A stretch of DNA of 64,000 nucleotides. Origin: Neofusicoccum parvum (taxonomy: Eukaryota; Ascomycota; Dothideomycetes; Botryosphaeriales; Botryosphaeriaceae). The stretch lies in the NCBI GenBank assembly GCA_020912385.1, contig CP087219.1:434001-498000 (forward strand). Direction: 5' to 3'. Position 1 is the stretch's first letter. The number at the start of each line of letters is the position of its first letter. The notes under the pieces were generated by a model. It was not told the origin of the DNA. It saw only the letters and a list, made by a program, of their open reading frames with translations, and did not search any database. This document shows positions 47,238-57,308 of this stretch, piece by piece. The position numbers and the translations under genes were made by a program.

Positions 47238-49429
47238 TTACGCCAGCGAAAGCCGACTGCCCCTCTTCCTCATGCCCCTCCTCAGGCCCGTCGGCGTGCC
47301 CTCCCCCTCGACGCCCACGCTCTCGCTCCTCAACCGCTCACTCAGCTCGCTCGCCCTCCTCTTCGCGACCTCGAGGTGCAGCATCTTCTTCCCCTTTCTG
47401 ATCTCGCGCTCCTCGCCCGGGCTAACGAAGCGGTTGATTTCGCGATGGTCCAGCACGCGCTCCTCATTGTCGTGCTTGCCCTCCTTCTCCGTCTTCGGCC
47501 ACGCGTAGCCGTACAGCTTGCTGTGGCGCTCACAACGCGGGCAAGCCGCTCGCGTCAGGTACGCATCCTCCTGTACGAAGTCGGCGTCGCACATGCGGCA
47601 TACTACCCATCGGCTGTACTTAGCGCATAGCAGCAGCGGCGTCATGGTGTAGTCGCCTGGGTAACGTTGATTAGGGTCGAGCGGCTCGTCCGAATTCGAG
47701 GGCTCGATGGTCGGAATCGGTGCGGTCGATGAGGTGATACCATGAGTGTTGCTCTGTGAACGAGTGCGCGGGGGTGTGTTGAGGCGCTTCTGCCGCACAA
47801 TCTGCTGGTTATCGTCGTCAAAGGCTAAGCTGTCAGAAAGGTCTGAGAGGTCCGAATCCTCTGTAACCACTACTTCGTTGGCTGGGGTGTTGTCTGTTGG
47901 ATTGATAGACTGGACCTCGGACGTGTCGACCTTGATCTCAATTGCGGGAACATCCACTTCAAGCTCGGGCTTCAGCGGGAGGTCTGTGCTGTCTGCTGGC
48001 GGGTTAACGGAGGCGTCCTCATCGACGGATGTGGCAGCTGTAGATTGCGAAGAGTGATGAGACGTCTCGCTGAATGAACCTGGCGAGCTTGCACTGAACG
48101 TTTCCGCCTCCACGAGAGCAGTAGCCAGAAGCTTGTGGGCCTGCTGGTGGCTGCGTATGGTCCTGAGCCTTGCCATAGCGGTGGTGATCGGGCCGCTCTC
48201 TTCTTCAGAGGGTTGCGATGTGTCCTGGCTCTGTTGTGACTCGGTGCGCTCCATCTTGATCTGCGTTTCTTCTCCCTTGCGCCGCTTGTTGCTGTCTGAG
48301 CCTGCTGAAACTGGTCTCTTTTGCTCCGGTTCCGTGTCTGCCTTTCTCTTCTTTCCTCTAGGATTTGCGCTAAGCGATTGTGGTGTGTCGACGTTCCTCT
48401 TCCTGCCTTCCCTTGATCCGGGCTCCGAGGTGGTGTCGCGCGAAGCCGCTGCCGAGTCCGTTGCGTACCTCCTCTTCTTCCTGAATGAGTACGGACCCTC
48501 CTGGGGTGAGCCCTGGCCCTGGGAAGACTCTCCCTCATCCTCGTCGTCTGTTTCTTTCTTCTGCGGCGCCCAGCCGTTCCTGTGCAGCTTCTCACACGTC
48601 GAGCACAAGCACTCGCAGTTGTCCTCCCCAAAGTAGTCTTCGCCGTACGACACCGTGATCTCCTCGCCAGCCTCAATGTCCTTCTTGGAAACGATAGCCA
48701 TGCCGTTGGGACCGTTCGTCGTCAACCGAGCGTTCGCGTCGCAATCGTGGTTCGCGAAGCGCGCCGGGCCCAAGAAGAGCGAGGGTGCCTTCTTACGGCT
48801 CGACATGACGATACTGAAGTCGCGCTTGTTCAGATCGAGCGTCTCCTCCTCCTCCTTTGTCATGGCGACCTGGATGCCGCACAGGTACTTGATCACCTCG
48901 TTCTTGCGGATGTCGCGGCGGGCGGTGACGGCGGCTTCGTGCTGTGTGATGGTGTAGCGATTGGTCGTCGAGACTTCCCACGGACAGTCCGGCATGTACA
49001 GGTTGATGTACTTGCGGAAGTGCCGCTTGAAGTGCTCCTTCTCGTCCTTGGTGCCCAACTTCGCCAGGTACCGCTTCAGACCCGTCAGCTCCAGTAGCTT
49101 CTCCTGCGCCTTGACCGGGTCCTTGCCCAGGACAACACAGTCGCGCAGGATGCCCGCGATCTCCTCTTCGTGAATGGCCCGGCATGGCGAGTAGCGGGTG
49201 CGGTTCTTGCGAATCGTGGTCCAGAAGTACACCTTGTTTGCGCGCCAAACGTCAGCGTCGCCGGTCAGCGAGTCGAGGCCGCGGGCCTGCGGCGCAATAT
49301 GCGACAATTACTTACCTTGTCGACAAGCACGTCCGTAGCCAGGTCGTCGTACTGAACGAGTTGCGATAGGGTCAGGCCGCCCTTCTTCGCGAGCGCTTCT
49401 TTGAGCGGCGCTTCCTTCTCCTTGGCCAT
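47238..49429 (-). CDS. SET9: Histone H4-K20 methyltransferase Set9 (KMT5/SUV420 family)
   Basis: Set9 methylates histone H4 lysine 20; in fission yeast the mark recruits Crb2 in the DNA-damage checkpoint. Exons are 49429-49316 and 49286-47238, separated by a 30-base intron (GTAAGT...GCAG), giving 720 residues. The first exon encodes MAKEKEAPLKEALAKKGGLT and LSQLVQYDDLATDVLVDK, as in fungal Set9. The helical N-terminal domain precedes the SET domain (about residues 120-245), with TARRDIRKNEVIKYLCG, RFANHDCDANARLT and ITVSYGEDYFG. A zinc-binding post-SET cluster follows (CECLCSTC). The rest is Ser/Glu/Lys-rich; a CXXC pair set (CRMCDAD...AACPRCERH) occurs near residue 620. The stop TAA is embedded in GTAAGA, so an alternative 3' splice form cannot be excluded. 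The 30-base intron is unusually short but both borders are canonical. Confidence 0.9.
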
Positions 49430-50103
49430 GGCTGGTTCGGTGATCTGCAGAGTCGGCGGCGGCAGCGGAGCGCAGTTATGTGTCGCAGAAGATCACACGA
49501 GCGTGGATTGGCCTAGCAGCGCGGTCTAGGGAAAAGGGGAGGTGACGTAGACTCGCAGCGAAGGATCGTGCGCTGTCGCGGCGCGCAATGCAAGCTGAAG
49601 AGAACACGGAAAGACAGTGTAGAGAGCGGCTTGGACGCAAGAAGAAAAAGAAAAGACAACGGAGAAGGGAGCGCGCTACCTTGGCAGGAGCGCGAGCGGA
49701 GTGAATTGCAAACTCATTGAGAGGCGCGGGCGACAATAGCAAAGTTTCGTTTCACTTTTCGGCGCAACTTTGGGCGGGCGAGGGCAAGAGGGCGTGAGAG
49801 AAAGCGGAGGAGGCTGGGGGGGAACGGACGGAGTGAGGCAGGCCAAGCAGCTGAGCAGCGGCGCATGGACAGGCTCTCCGGCCGCTCGCCGGCCAAGGAA
49901 GGGCCCCCAAAGGAGCACGCACGCCGCAACATTGGCAGCACACTGAGGCTGCCCGCGCCGCAGCCGCACCGCACCTCCGAGCACGCCTCTGCGGAACATC
50001 CCGCCGACATTTCTCGCCCTCATCACCACCACCGCGTCCTCGCCCAGCGCCGCCCGCCCCGCCGCCGCCCCTCTGCATTCCGTCTTGTCGACGACGCGCC
50101 GCC
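49430..50103. promoter_or_regulatory. Shared divergent promoter, SET9 / MRPL38
   Basis: These 674 bases lie between start codons. The MRPL38 side (about 49890-50080) is C-rich on the plus strand, and the SET9 side is purine-rich on the plus strand, so each coding strand sees a pyrimidine-rich leader. Confidence 0.5.
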
Positions 50104-50865
50104 ATGATCCAGCTCAAGGTCAGTCGCATTGACGCCCCCGGGACAAAGCCCGCGCCGCGCGTGACCGAACAACGGGGCCGTCGCTGACGCCTGCCGGCCT
50201 GCCGGCCTGCATACAGACGCTCGTCAACTGCATTGACAACTCCGGCGCCGCCGTCGTCGAGTGCGTCAAGGTTCTGCGCAGCAAGAGACCGGCTCAGATT
50301 GGTACGTGAGGAAAAGAAAGCGCACTCTGCCTGCCACCTGCGTCAACACTGCACCTCCACCCGTCGTCCCACACGAACGCCCCCATGCATGCTCGCGATC
50401 CGCCCGATTGTGGACTTGCTGTCTGACCGCCCCTCGTTACTCCGCAGGTGACCGCATCGTCGTCGTCGTCCAGAAGCAGCGCTCCTTCGGCCCCGAGTCC
50501 GGCGGCGGCAGCGTTTCCGTCAGCGCCGCCAACAAGGTCCGTCGCGGCGACATCAGACACGCCGTGGTCGTGCGCACCGCGAAGAAGCTCCAGAGACCGG
50601 ACGGAAGCGTCGTCAAGTTTGACGACAATGCCTGCGTATTAATAAACAAGGGCGGCGATCCCATCGGAAGTCGCTTGAACGGTGCGTACATCTACACCCC
50701 CAGCAGCTATGGGACCTGCGTCTTTGCAGTCAAAATATGGCCAAGACGGCGGGGGTATCTAGATGACCAGAAACTAATCAGAGCGGCTGTTCAGGTGTTG
50801 TTGGCAATGAGCTGCGTAAGACGCAGTGGTCGAAGATCCTCTCCCTCGCCCCGATGCACCTGTAG
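50104..50865 (+). CDS. MRPL38: Mitochondrial large-subunit ribosomal protein L38 (uL14m)
   Basis: This is the bacterial-L14-type protein of the mitochondrial ribosome, located at the subunit interface. Exons are 50104-50118 (15 bases, MIQLK), 50217-50301, 50448-50681 and 50795-50865, giving 134 residues. The joined sequence contains [69 protein letters not shown] and ends LSLAPMHL. The bacterial-like signature, with A-x-V-V-R-T and N-x-x-G-x-P-x-G-x-R-x-x-G, separates it from cytosolic uL14, which begins differently and is more basic. All three introns have phase 0 or 1 joins that close exactly. There is no clear presequence, as in other Mrpl38 proteins. Confidence 0.94.
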
Positions 50866-51219
50866 ATGCATCGAATACAAGTAAAAAGAGAAGAAAAAAA
50901 ATAGAAAAGATTTCAAGGACAAGAATGTGACGCGTGCAAGATGCTCGCATGTATATTTGTATCAATACCTGTAGCTATGCTGGATGCCGGAGATCTGGGT
51001 ATCAGGAACCCCCGGGACTTTCATCACGAACGCCATGTATAACCGGGAAAAGGCCGCCAAAATACATCTCAACCCCCATCTAAACTCCATGCATGATTCC
51101 CTTTTTTGTTGATCGTAAACTGAAGGCGCTCATAGAAACGCTCTGCATATTGCCATTTTTGCAATATCGATCCGCGATGTCCGGCTATAGCGCAGTCTGG
51201 GAGGTGTGCAGGAGTATGC
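50866..51219. other. Convergent 3' spacer, MRPL38 / RPB9
   Basis: These 354 bases include an A-rich stretch (about 50880-50910) soon after the MRPL38 stop, likely its polyadenylation region. Nothing else was seen. Confidence 0.5.
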
Positions 51220-52214
51220 TCACTGCCAGACGTGGCCGCACGTGGGACTGACGCAGACGTAGTAGAGTTTCTGGAAACATGTGAGCATGAGCTCTTGCGC
51301 AGCGGAGTTGCAAAAGGGCACCCTACCATGCCGGTCTCGGCAGTACGCTGCTGCGACTGGAAGAACACCGCCTCGGTCTCGCCGCACTTGGGACAGGGTT
51401 TGTTGGACCTGGGCAGCTATTCATGGAAAAGCAACAAGTCAGCGGGCAAAGCTCCAAGCTCAGCGCGACTAACGACAATTGCATGATGAAATCAAATCAG
51501 CACGGGAGTCGACGCTAGCTTTCTCTCATGATTCCTGCTCTTGCTGGGTGCCATTCCGATCTGTCATGTGCGGCTGTCCGTTCTGGTATTGGTGAAAGCC
51601 GGGGTCGTGGTCCAGCATGACTGCGTCGTCATCTTCATCGACGTCGTACTCGTCGGCGGCGCCGAGCGGGACCTCCTTCGGCCGGCTGGCGTGCATGACG
51701 TGATGCGGGTCTTCGTCGTCGGCCTCGATGAACAGGCCAGCGTCCAAGGTCTCCTGGCCGCAGATCTCGCAGAAGATCTCCTGGCCGCACATGGTGCAGA
51801 AGGACGGCACGTCACCCATGTCCAGCTCCTCCGTATCCATGTAGGGGCTCATGTTGTTGTGCGGGTGGTGCGGGGCGCCAGCAGCAGCAGTAGCAGTACT
51901 AACCGTCGGGTCCTGGCCCAGGTCACTCGTCACGCCGGCCGTCTCGGCCGCCGTGTTGCTCATTTCGTTGCGGTAGGTGCACGATGTGTCGGCGTCCGTG
52001 TAGTAGTTGCAGGTGCGGCACGCGAACTGGAGCGAGTTGCGGTTCTCCGGGTTTTCCCTGGGGTAGAGCAGGTTGGAGCTGGAGTGCGGTTAGTTGCAGG
52101 TGCCAAGGGATACTCGAGAGGCGAGAGAGCTAACCAGTCAGCACAGAACCTGAAGGTGATCTTCTTGGGCTCGTTGCCGCCGTCGGAGGGCGCGGGGCTA
52201 GCGTAGTCGGCCAT
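51220..52214 (-). CDS. RPB9: RNA polymerase II subunit Rpb9, canonical spliced form
   Basis: Rpb9 sits on the Pol II jaw and lobe and controls start-site choice, fidelity and TFIIS-stimulated transcript cleavage. Exons are 52214-52135, 52078-51904, 51416-51327 and 51270-51220, giving 131 residues. Zinc ribbon 1 has C24, C27, C47 and C50 (FRFCADCSNLLYPREN...ACRTC). The linker ETAGVTSDLGQDPT joins exactly to LPRSNKPCPKC, the universal Rpb9 sequence. Zinc ribbon 2 has C93, C96, C121 and C126 ([29 protein letters not shown]). Introns 1 and 3 are 56 bases each; intron 2 is 487 bases, with donor GTTAGT, a branch-like GCTGAC and acceptor AATAG. That intron carries an in-frame open extension described separately. 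The start gives a short acidic/Ser leader, normal for fungi. Confidence 0.93.
51526..52214 (-). CDS. Possible intron-retained Rpb9 isoform with a different C-terminus
   Basis: If intron 2 of RPB9 is not removed (exons 52214-52135 and 52078-51526), the frame after DPT stays open for 125 codons and stops at 51528-51526. The product would have 210 residues: zinc ribbon 1 of Rpb9, then an Ala/His-rich linker and CTMCGQEIFCEIC (C121, C124, C130, C133). An acidic tail with ADDEDPHH and YDVDEDDDAVMLDHD comes last. Codon use looks coding: third positions are mostly G or C, as in neighbouring genes. It would lack the second ribbon needed for transcript cleavage. Whether it is made is unknown. A separate nested gene starting at the internal ATG (MSPYMDTEELDMGDVPS) is an alternative. 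I do not recognise the tail as a known family. Confidence 0.4.
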
Positions 52215-52835
52215 GGTGTGGCGGGTGCCGGCAGCGTTGTCGGTAATGGACGCAGGAGTTGGCCGGAGAAGTCGAGCAAGGTGTGGCTGTGGAAGGGTGC
52301 GAAGTGGGTGTTGCTCGGCGAGTCGGGATGAGCGAGTGCGGCGAGTTGAAGCTGCGGTGGTTGTTGCGGGCAGAACCCTTGGAGGCGATCGGCGCCGGTT
52401 TTGACTGCCTGACAATAATGCGGCCCGGCTCAGGAACCCCGTCGGCTTGGCAGCAGGCGCCTTTTTGGCTCTGACAACGGCCCAAGGGCAAACAAAGCGA
52501 ACAGTCACTCGGTTCTTACAGTCAGAGTTGTCCAGCAGAAGATCTGGCCCGCGTGTCGGACCTGACGTGTTCGTTATTGGTGGCACAGTCATCTGCTGCA
52601 CCCCAGCCTCCTTTCGCTTCAACGGCCTGACCTGGTCATGCGCAAAAATCAAGGCATGATGGCAACTTTCCTGTTTTCCTTGGATTCAATCTCATGGTAT
52701 TTTGCAATGCTATCGGTATGTTGCGTACGTCCACAGCAAGATCTATTTTCTGAGGGGTCTCAAGCTTGAGGCCCTTGCCCTTTAGCACTGCTGTGCTGCC
52801 TCATAAACTCCATATACGCCATGAGACTATTTCGC
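52215..52835. other. Spacer, AIM6 3' end to RPB9 start
   Basis: This 621-base region contains the RPB9 promoter. Frames on both strands are short and not protein-like. Confidence 0.45.
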
Positions 52836-54120
52836 TCACGCTGGCCAAACACCCCAATGTCCTTTTCTAACTGCTCTAAGATCGTCAACATTCAAAAGCC
52901 CAATATCTTCTTGCAGCAGAATCTCCCAGATCGAATCCCTCAAGCCTCTCGGCCACCTGGGCGTGCCCCAATAGCGAGGAACAAGGCCCCTGACATGTGC
53001 ATTTTTGATTTGCTGTCGCACTGCAGCGCGTTGCTCCGACGACAGAGGTCCTCTGACGTCTCCGATGGCTTTGCTAAGCTTCGCCGATGCGTAGTGTGAG
53101 TTCGAAGGGTTGTACTTGAACTTCTTGGCCGTCTCGACGTCGGATGGTTCGATAAGACTTGCCAGAGGCGCATCGAGGAAGATGTCTCGGTATGTTTGGT
53201 TCGCCACGACGAGGTCGTAGGGCGTAGTTCCTGTTCCTACGACTGTGATAGGGCGTGGGATGCGGTGTGTTCCATTCCAGTGTGACAACCACCCTCTCTC
53301 CCGCAACGGCTCAAGCGCCTTGTACAGGTGTGGCCATGTTTCAGCACCCCCAGTCTTGATGTCGATGAGTAGTGTAAGAGTCTGTGAAGGCTCTGTGTCG
53401 AAAACGCCGTGGTAAGGCTGCTGCGGGAAGTCTTCTTGAAATCTGTTTGCAGAGTCCAGGATCTTGACGAGCGGGTCAATGTACATGTGTTCCAAAGTGC
53501 CATTGGTAGCCATCAATATGCTCTCCTCTGTGTGGCCCACGTACAACTGGTTGCCAACAAGCCAAACATCAGCTTCTATGCCGACACACCCCGTCCCGAG
53601 AGCAGCGTATAAGGGTGTTGAGCGCCAGTAATCATCTACTAAGAATCAGTGCCTGTCCTCTTGTAGACACAAGGGCGTGGTGACTCACTGTGGGAATGGC
53701 ACGGTATTGGTAGGACGTTATGGAGGAAGCTCTTAGGGTAGTCTGAAGAATCCGGATCGATCGAAATTCTATTGTCCCGGAAAGGATAGAAAGCAGAGTC
53801 AAAGGGATCCATGGGCCATGGTAGAAGAGTGAACGCAATGCTGTTGATGCTTATGAGACAGTGTCAAGGCCTCCTTTTGGATTCACTTACAGGGCGAGGA
53901 AGAATGATGTGAAGAGCACAAAGACTAGCTGTACAAGTCTGCACAGGGCATGAGGGTTGAAAAAGCAGGTAGGAGTCGGGCATCTCTTCGGTTTATCGTG
54001 AAGGGGGAGATATCGGTGCCGCGCCAGCCAGAACCATGGCCACCTGGAAGGAGTGCAGTCGACGCCATCGGGCGGGGAACAGCAGTCAGTACGGTCTTCT
54101 GCAGTAGAGTTTGGCGGCAT
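52836..54120 (-). CDS. AIM6: AIM6-family PLC-like phosphodiesterase, membrane-anchored
   Basis: This belongs to the family of yeast altered-inheritance-of-mitochondria protein 6, related to PLC-type and glycerophosphodiester phosphodiesterases; its substrate is not established. Exons are 54120-53891, 53840-53689 and 53635-52836, giving 393 residues. One hydrophobic segment (LVQLVFVLFTSFFLALIAFTLL) spans the first junction near residues 62-83. The catalytic His motif PIPCHSHNDYWR is split by intron 2 between HSH and NDYW. GTGCVGIEADVWL and QLYVGHTEESI follow, then LIDIKTGG. Its Glu/Asp-x-Asp (EADVW) and HSHND pattern fits the TIM-barrel phosphodiesterase active site. The C-terminal part contains RYWGTPRWPRGLRDSIWEILL. 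It is divergent from ESS1. Confidence 0.88.
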
Positions 54121-55240
54121 TGTTGAGGAAGTGTCTCATCAGGAGCCAGTTGGACGGGGTCACTGGTATATTTGTGTTCAAGACAGAGGAAGATTAGGTG
54201 AAACGACTCAGTCGAGCCTACGATAAGGTCGCTCAGCCCCCGACCGTAAAGCTCATGAGCGAATTTCAAACTCTCATCGCCCGGTCAGGGTCCGGATTGC
54301 AAGCCAGACCAATAAGGTCATCTTCGTATAATCCACTAGACTCCGCCTCTCGCTTACGTACCCCCTGCGGCAGCGCGTTCCGCCTGTCGTTTCCCCACAC
54401 TCGAGTAAGATCGCCCGAGAGCAAAGAGAGACACGTCACAACCGAGAGGAACGGCGTCTATGGTGTTTAAGCATGATGCTCGGACCGATCGTGACGGACG
54501 CGGGTGCGGCATTGCTTGGCATATGCAGACAATGTCTTGGGACTTGGGCTTGCGGTCGAGTCAGAAGGCGAGCGCCTAGGCTAAGCTACTGGGGCGCAGA
54601 ATCATGTAGCAGCCTTGCCCAAGTCGGTAGTTGGATTGCCTAAAAGCGCCTCAACAACCACTTCGTCTGGAGGTCCAGTGGCTGCGCCGTCGAACGCTGG
54701 ACTGGCGAAGACTGGTCATCGAATAGACTCGCAGACGCCTCGCAGTTTCGCAATACGACAGGGTTCCGCGGAGAGGACGCAAATAGACTCGCTCTGGGCC
54801 TCGAGACGTCGCGCCAGCGATGCTTTGGGGCTGCGCTGGCTATGGGACCGCTGGTCTTGTCATACGGGAGCCCAGCAGGTGTGGCAGCGCTAGCATCGCA
54901 ACAAAGCACCCAAGGGGCTCACGTGTGAGTGCAACGCCGCGCAGAAGCACCTACAATCGGGCTATGGTTCGGCGTGTGTTGGTGCCTGGCGGGAGAGATC
55001 GGTGACAACCTGGAAGTGGGGCCCGGCCGGCTGCTGAGGTGACGCTGCCGCCTTGGCGCGCTGGCTGGTGCCCTGTTACGCGCGGGGTCGGTTCGTACGG
55101 CGTGCGCTCGCGACCATCTCACAAACATCTGCACCGCATCTGCACCAGGCGCGCTACAACAACCGCCTCCATAGCGCGACGCTATCAACTCCGACCTACC
55201 CGCCTCTTCCCCTGCATTGCGCTTTTCCCCCACAGACATA
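54121..55240. promoter_or_regulatory. Divergent interval, AIM6 / ESS1
   Basis: This 1.12 kb between start codons has no supported gene. The 100 bases before ESS1 are C/T-rich (CCTCTTCCCCTGC, TTTTCCCCCAC), matching a fungal leader. Confidence 0.45.
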
Positions 55241-55980
55241 ATGGTAGGCCGAATTGTGCCGCAGCCCCGTTCTGTGCCGCGCGTTGACACTGCTCCAGGC
55301 TGAGACTGGTCTTCCGCCGGGATGGGAGGTTCGCACCTCCAAATCCAAGGGCCTCCCCTACTACTTCAACACCAAGACTACCGAGTCGCGCTGGGACTCG
55401 CCCGAGGGAACCGATCCCGAGAAGCTGAAGCTGTTCATGGCCAACTACCACAGCACCAGGGCTGGCGATGCCGTGGGCGGAAGCAACGACGCCATCCGCG
55501 CCGCCCACCTTCTGGTCAAGCACGAGGGCAGCCGGCGGCCGTCGAGCTGGCGCGAGGCCAAGATAACGCGCACCAAGGAGGAGGCGATGGAGATTCTGAA
55601 GGCACACGAGGAGCGCATCAAAGCGGGCGACACGACGCTGGCGGAGCTGGCCGTCACCGAGTCTGACTGCAGCAGCGCACGCAAGGGCGGAGACTTGTAA
55701 GTTGCTCCACCAGGACGGGAGCTGCGGGGCCGAGCAGCAGTTAACGGCGCGGCAGGGGCTTCTTCAAGAGGGGCGACATGCAGCGCGAGTTTGAGGACGC
55801 GGCATTTGCGCTCCAGCCGGGCGAGATCAGTGGGATCGTGGAGACGGCTTCCGGCCTCCACCTGATCGAGAGGTAAGTGCACACCGCATAGATCACACGC
55901 CCGAGTCGATCGCGTCCACGTGGCCGTGCAGGGAGCTGACGCACCGGAATGTTCTGCTTGACAGGCTGCCGAACGCGTGA
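55241..55980 (+). CDS. ESS1: Peptidyl-prolyl cis-trans isomerase Ess1/Pin1 (WW + parvulin)
   Basis: Ess1 isomerises phospho-Ser/Thr-Pro bonds, chiefly in the Pol II C-terminal domain, and is usually essential in fungi. Exons are 55241-55243 (only the ATG), 55299-55696, 55756-55872 and 55965-55980, giving 177 residues. The WW domain ([19 protein letters not shown], then ESRWDSPEG) is at about residues 5-38. The parvulin domain (about 60-177) has [16 protein letters not shown], with the basic phosphate-binding Arg pair. It continues with [31 protein letters not shown] (catalytic Cys and Ser region) and [16 protein letters not shown]. Every intron is needed: unspliced frames stop at once after GGDL. 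The last coding exon is only 16 bases. Introns are 55, 59 and 92 bases. Confidence 0.95.
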
Positions 55981-57308
55981 GAACGATGATGAGGCTCTTC
56001 CATGAGCATCCACCGGCCAAAGTGCGGAGGGCCAAGGGGCCATAGCCGGCGAATCACAAAGGTAGACCGGGCAAAAGCTAATGGCATGTGAATCTTTATG
56101 GAAAGCGCAGCCGCCATGCCGGCGTTGTTTGGGTCGCGGATGAAATTATAGCCGTGGTCGAGTACGAGTACAGTTGCAGTCGCAGTGAATGGAGTGGTGG
56201 CTCAGGGCTGCAAGGGGCCGCGAGAGGCCCAACATTGGCTAGAGCTCGATCCGGCGCCTGCAGCGCGATCTCCACCTCCAGGCGGCCTGCTTTGTCGTTG
56301 TCCGTTCGCTCACAATTACCTGAATGATCTCCAGGTTTCTGTCCGGCCGGGCTAATCGCGTGCACCGCCATACTACCTTGCCAGCCTGCCCAGACCCGCT
56401 CCAGCCCCAGCTGCGGCCGCAGCAGGCATCCTGCGCATGCCTCCGGCTGCAGCAGCCAGCTAATCCAGACTAGCTGCGCACCCTCCCGCACGCTGCGCAG
56501 GCCCAGTAGCGTGAGCCAGATCATGCACGACGCTAGAGACTCCGCGTGTGTCGGCGACATCCCGCCTGTGGCCGCCGCCACGCTGCCTTTTTGTTTTTTC
56601 CCATTGTCCTTCTGTTGGTGCACTGCGCAATTTTCGCCTTTTTTTCGTCGGCCAAGCCACGCTCTGCTCCGCTCTTATCCGAGGCAGGCGCTGTGTCGCA
56701 GCCTTACCCGCCGCAATCAGCCTAGTGCAACGTCGATGCAACTGTACAAGCCAACACAACGCTCTCGGAGCCCGACTGCGGCCGTGGCCCTCCCGGCGCC
56801 TGCGCCAATCTTGGATCTGCTAGGCGCTGCGTGGGCACATACAGGCGGCGCCTGTCGGGCACAGCCGGCCCTTCTCGAAAGCTCTGGAGGTTGCCGCTGA
56901 AGCCGCTTATGCCGCATCCGGCTCCTGGGTGAGCGTTGCGTCAGCCCACCGGCGGAGTGGTTGAAGAGCGTCTGCTCGATCGATGCCGCCGTAATGGTGA
57001 CCTTTGACGCCGCTTTGACAGGCGGCGGCCGTCTGGGGCCGTGGTCGTGCCTGCCGCTGCCAGAGGCATATTTCACTGAGCCCTGCCGCCCCGCGACCCG
57101 CTGTCCCCCGTGTTCCCCACCACATGGACCCGGCCACGACTCGAGCAACCTAGACGTCTTAAACTTCAACACTGCCCGACGCTGCGTCAGCCGGCTTTCC
57201 TTACTCGCATTCACCTCCCGCCCAAGCCTTTAAAAGCTTTGCGGGAACGCTAGGGAGCATCCGCAGTCCACAGCACTCTCATTTGCACCTCCGGCCTGGC
57301 CCTCCACA
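55981..57308. other. Intergenic, ESS1 to uncharacterised gene
   Basis: In this 1.33 kb spacer, TTTAAAAGC at about 57230-57238, some 70 bases before the next ATG, could be a TATA-like element for the downstream gene. No other coding signal was seen. Confidence 0.45.
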
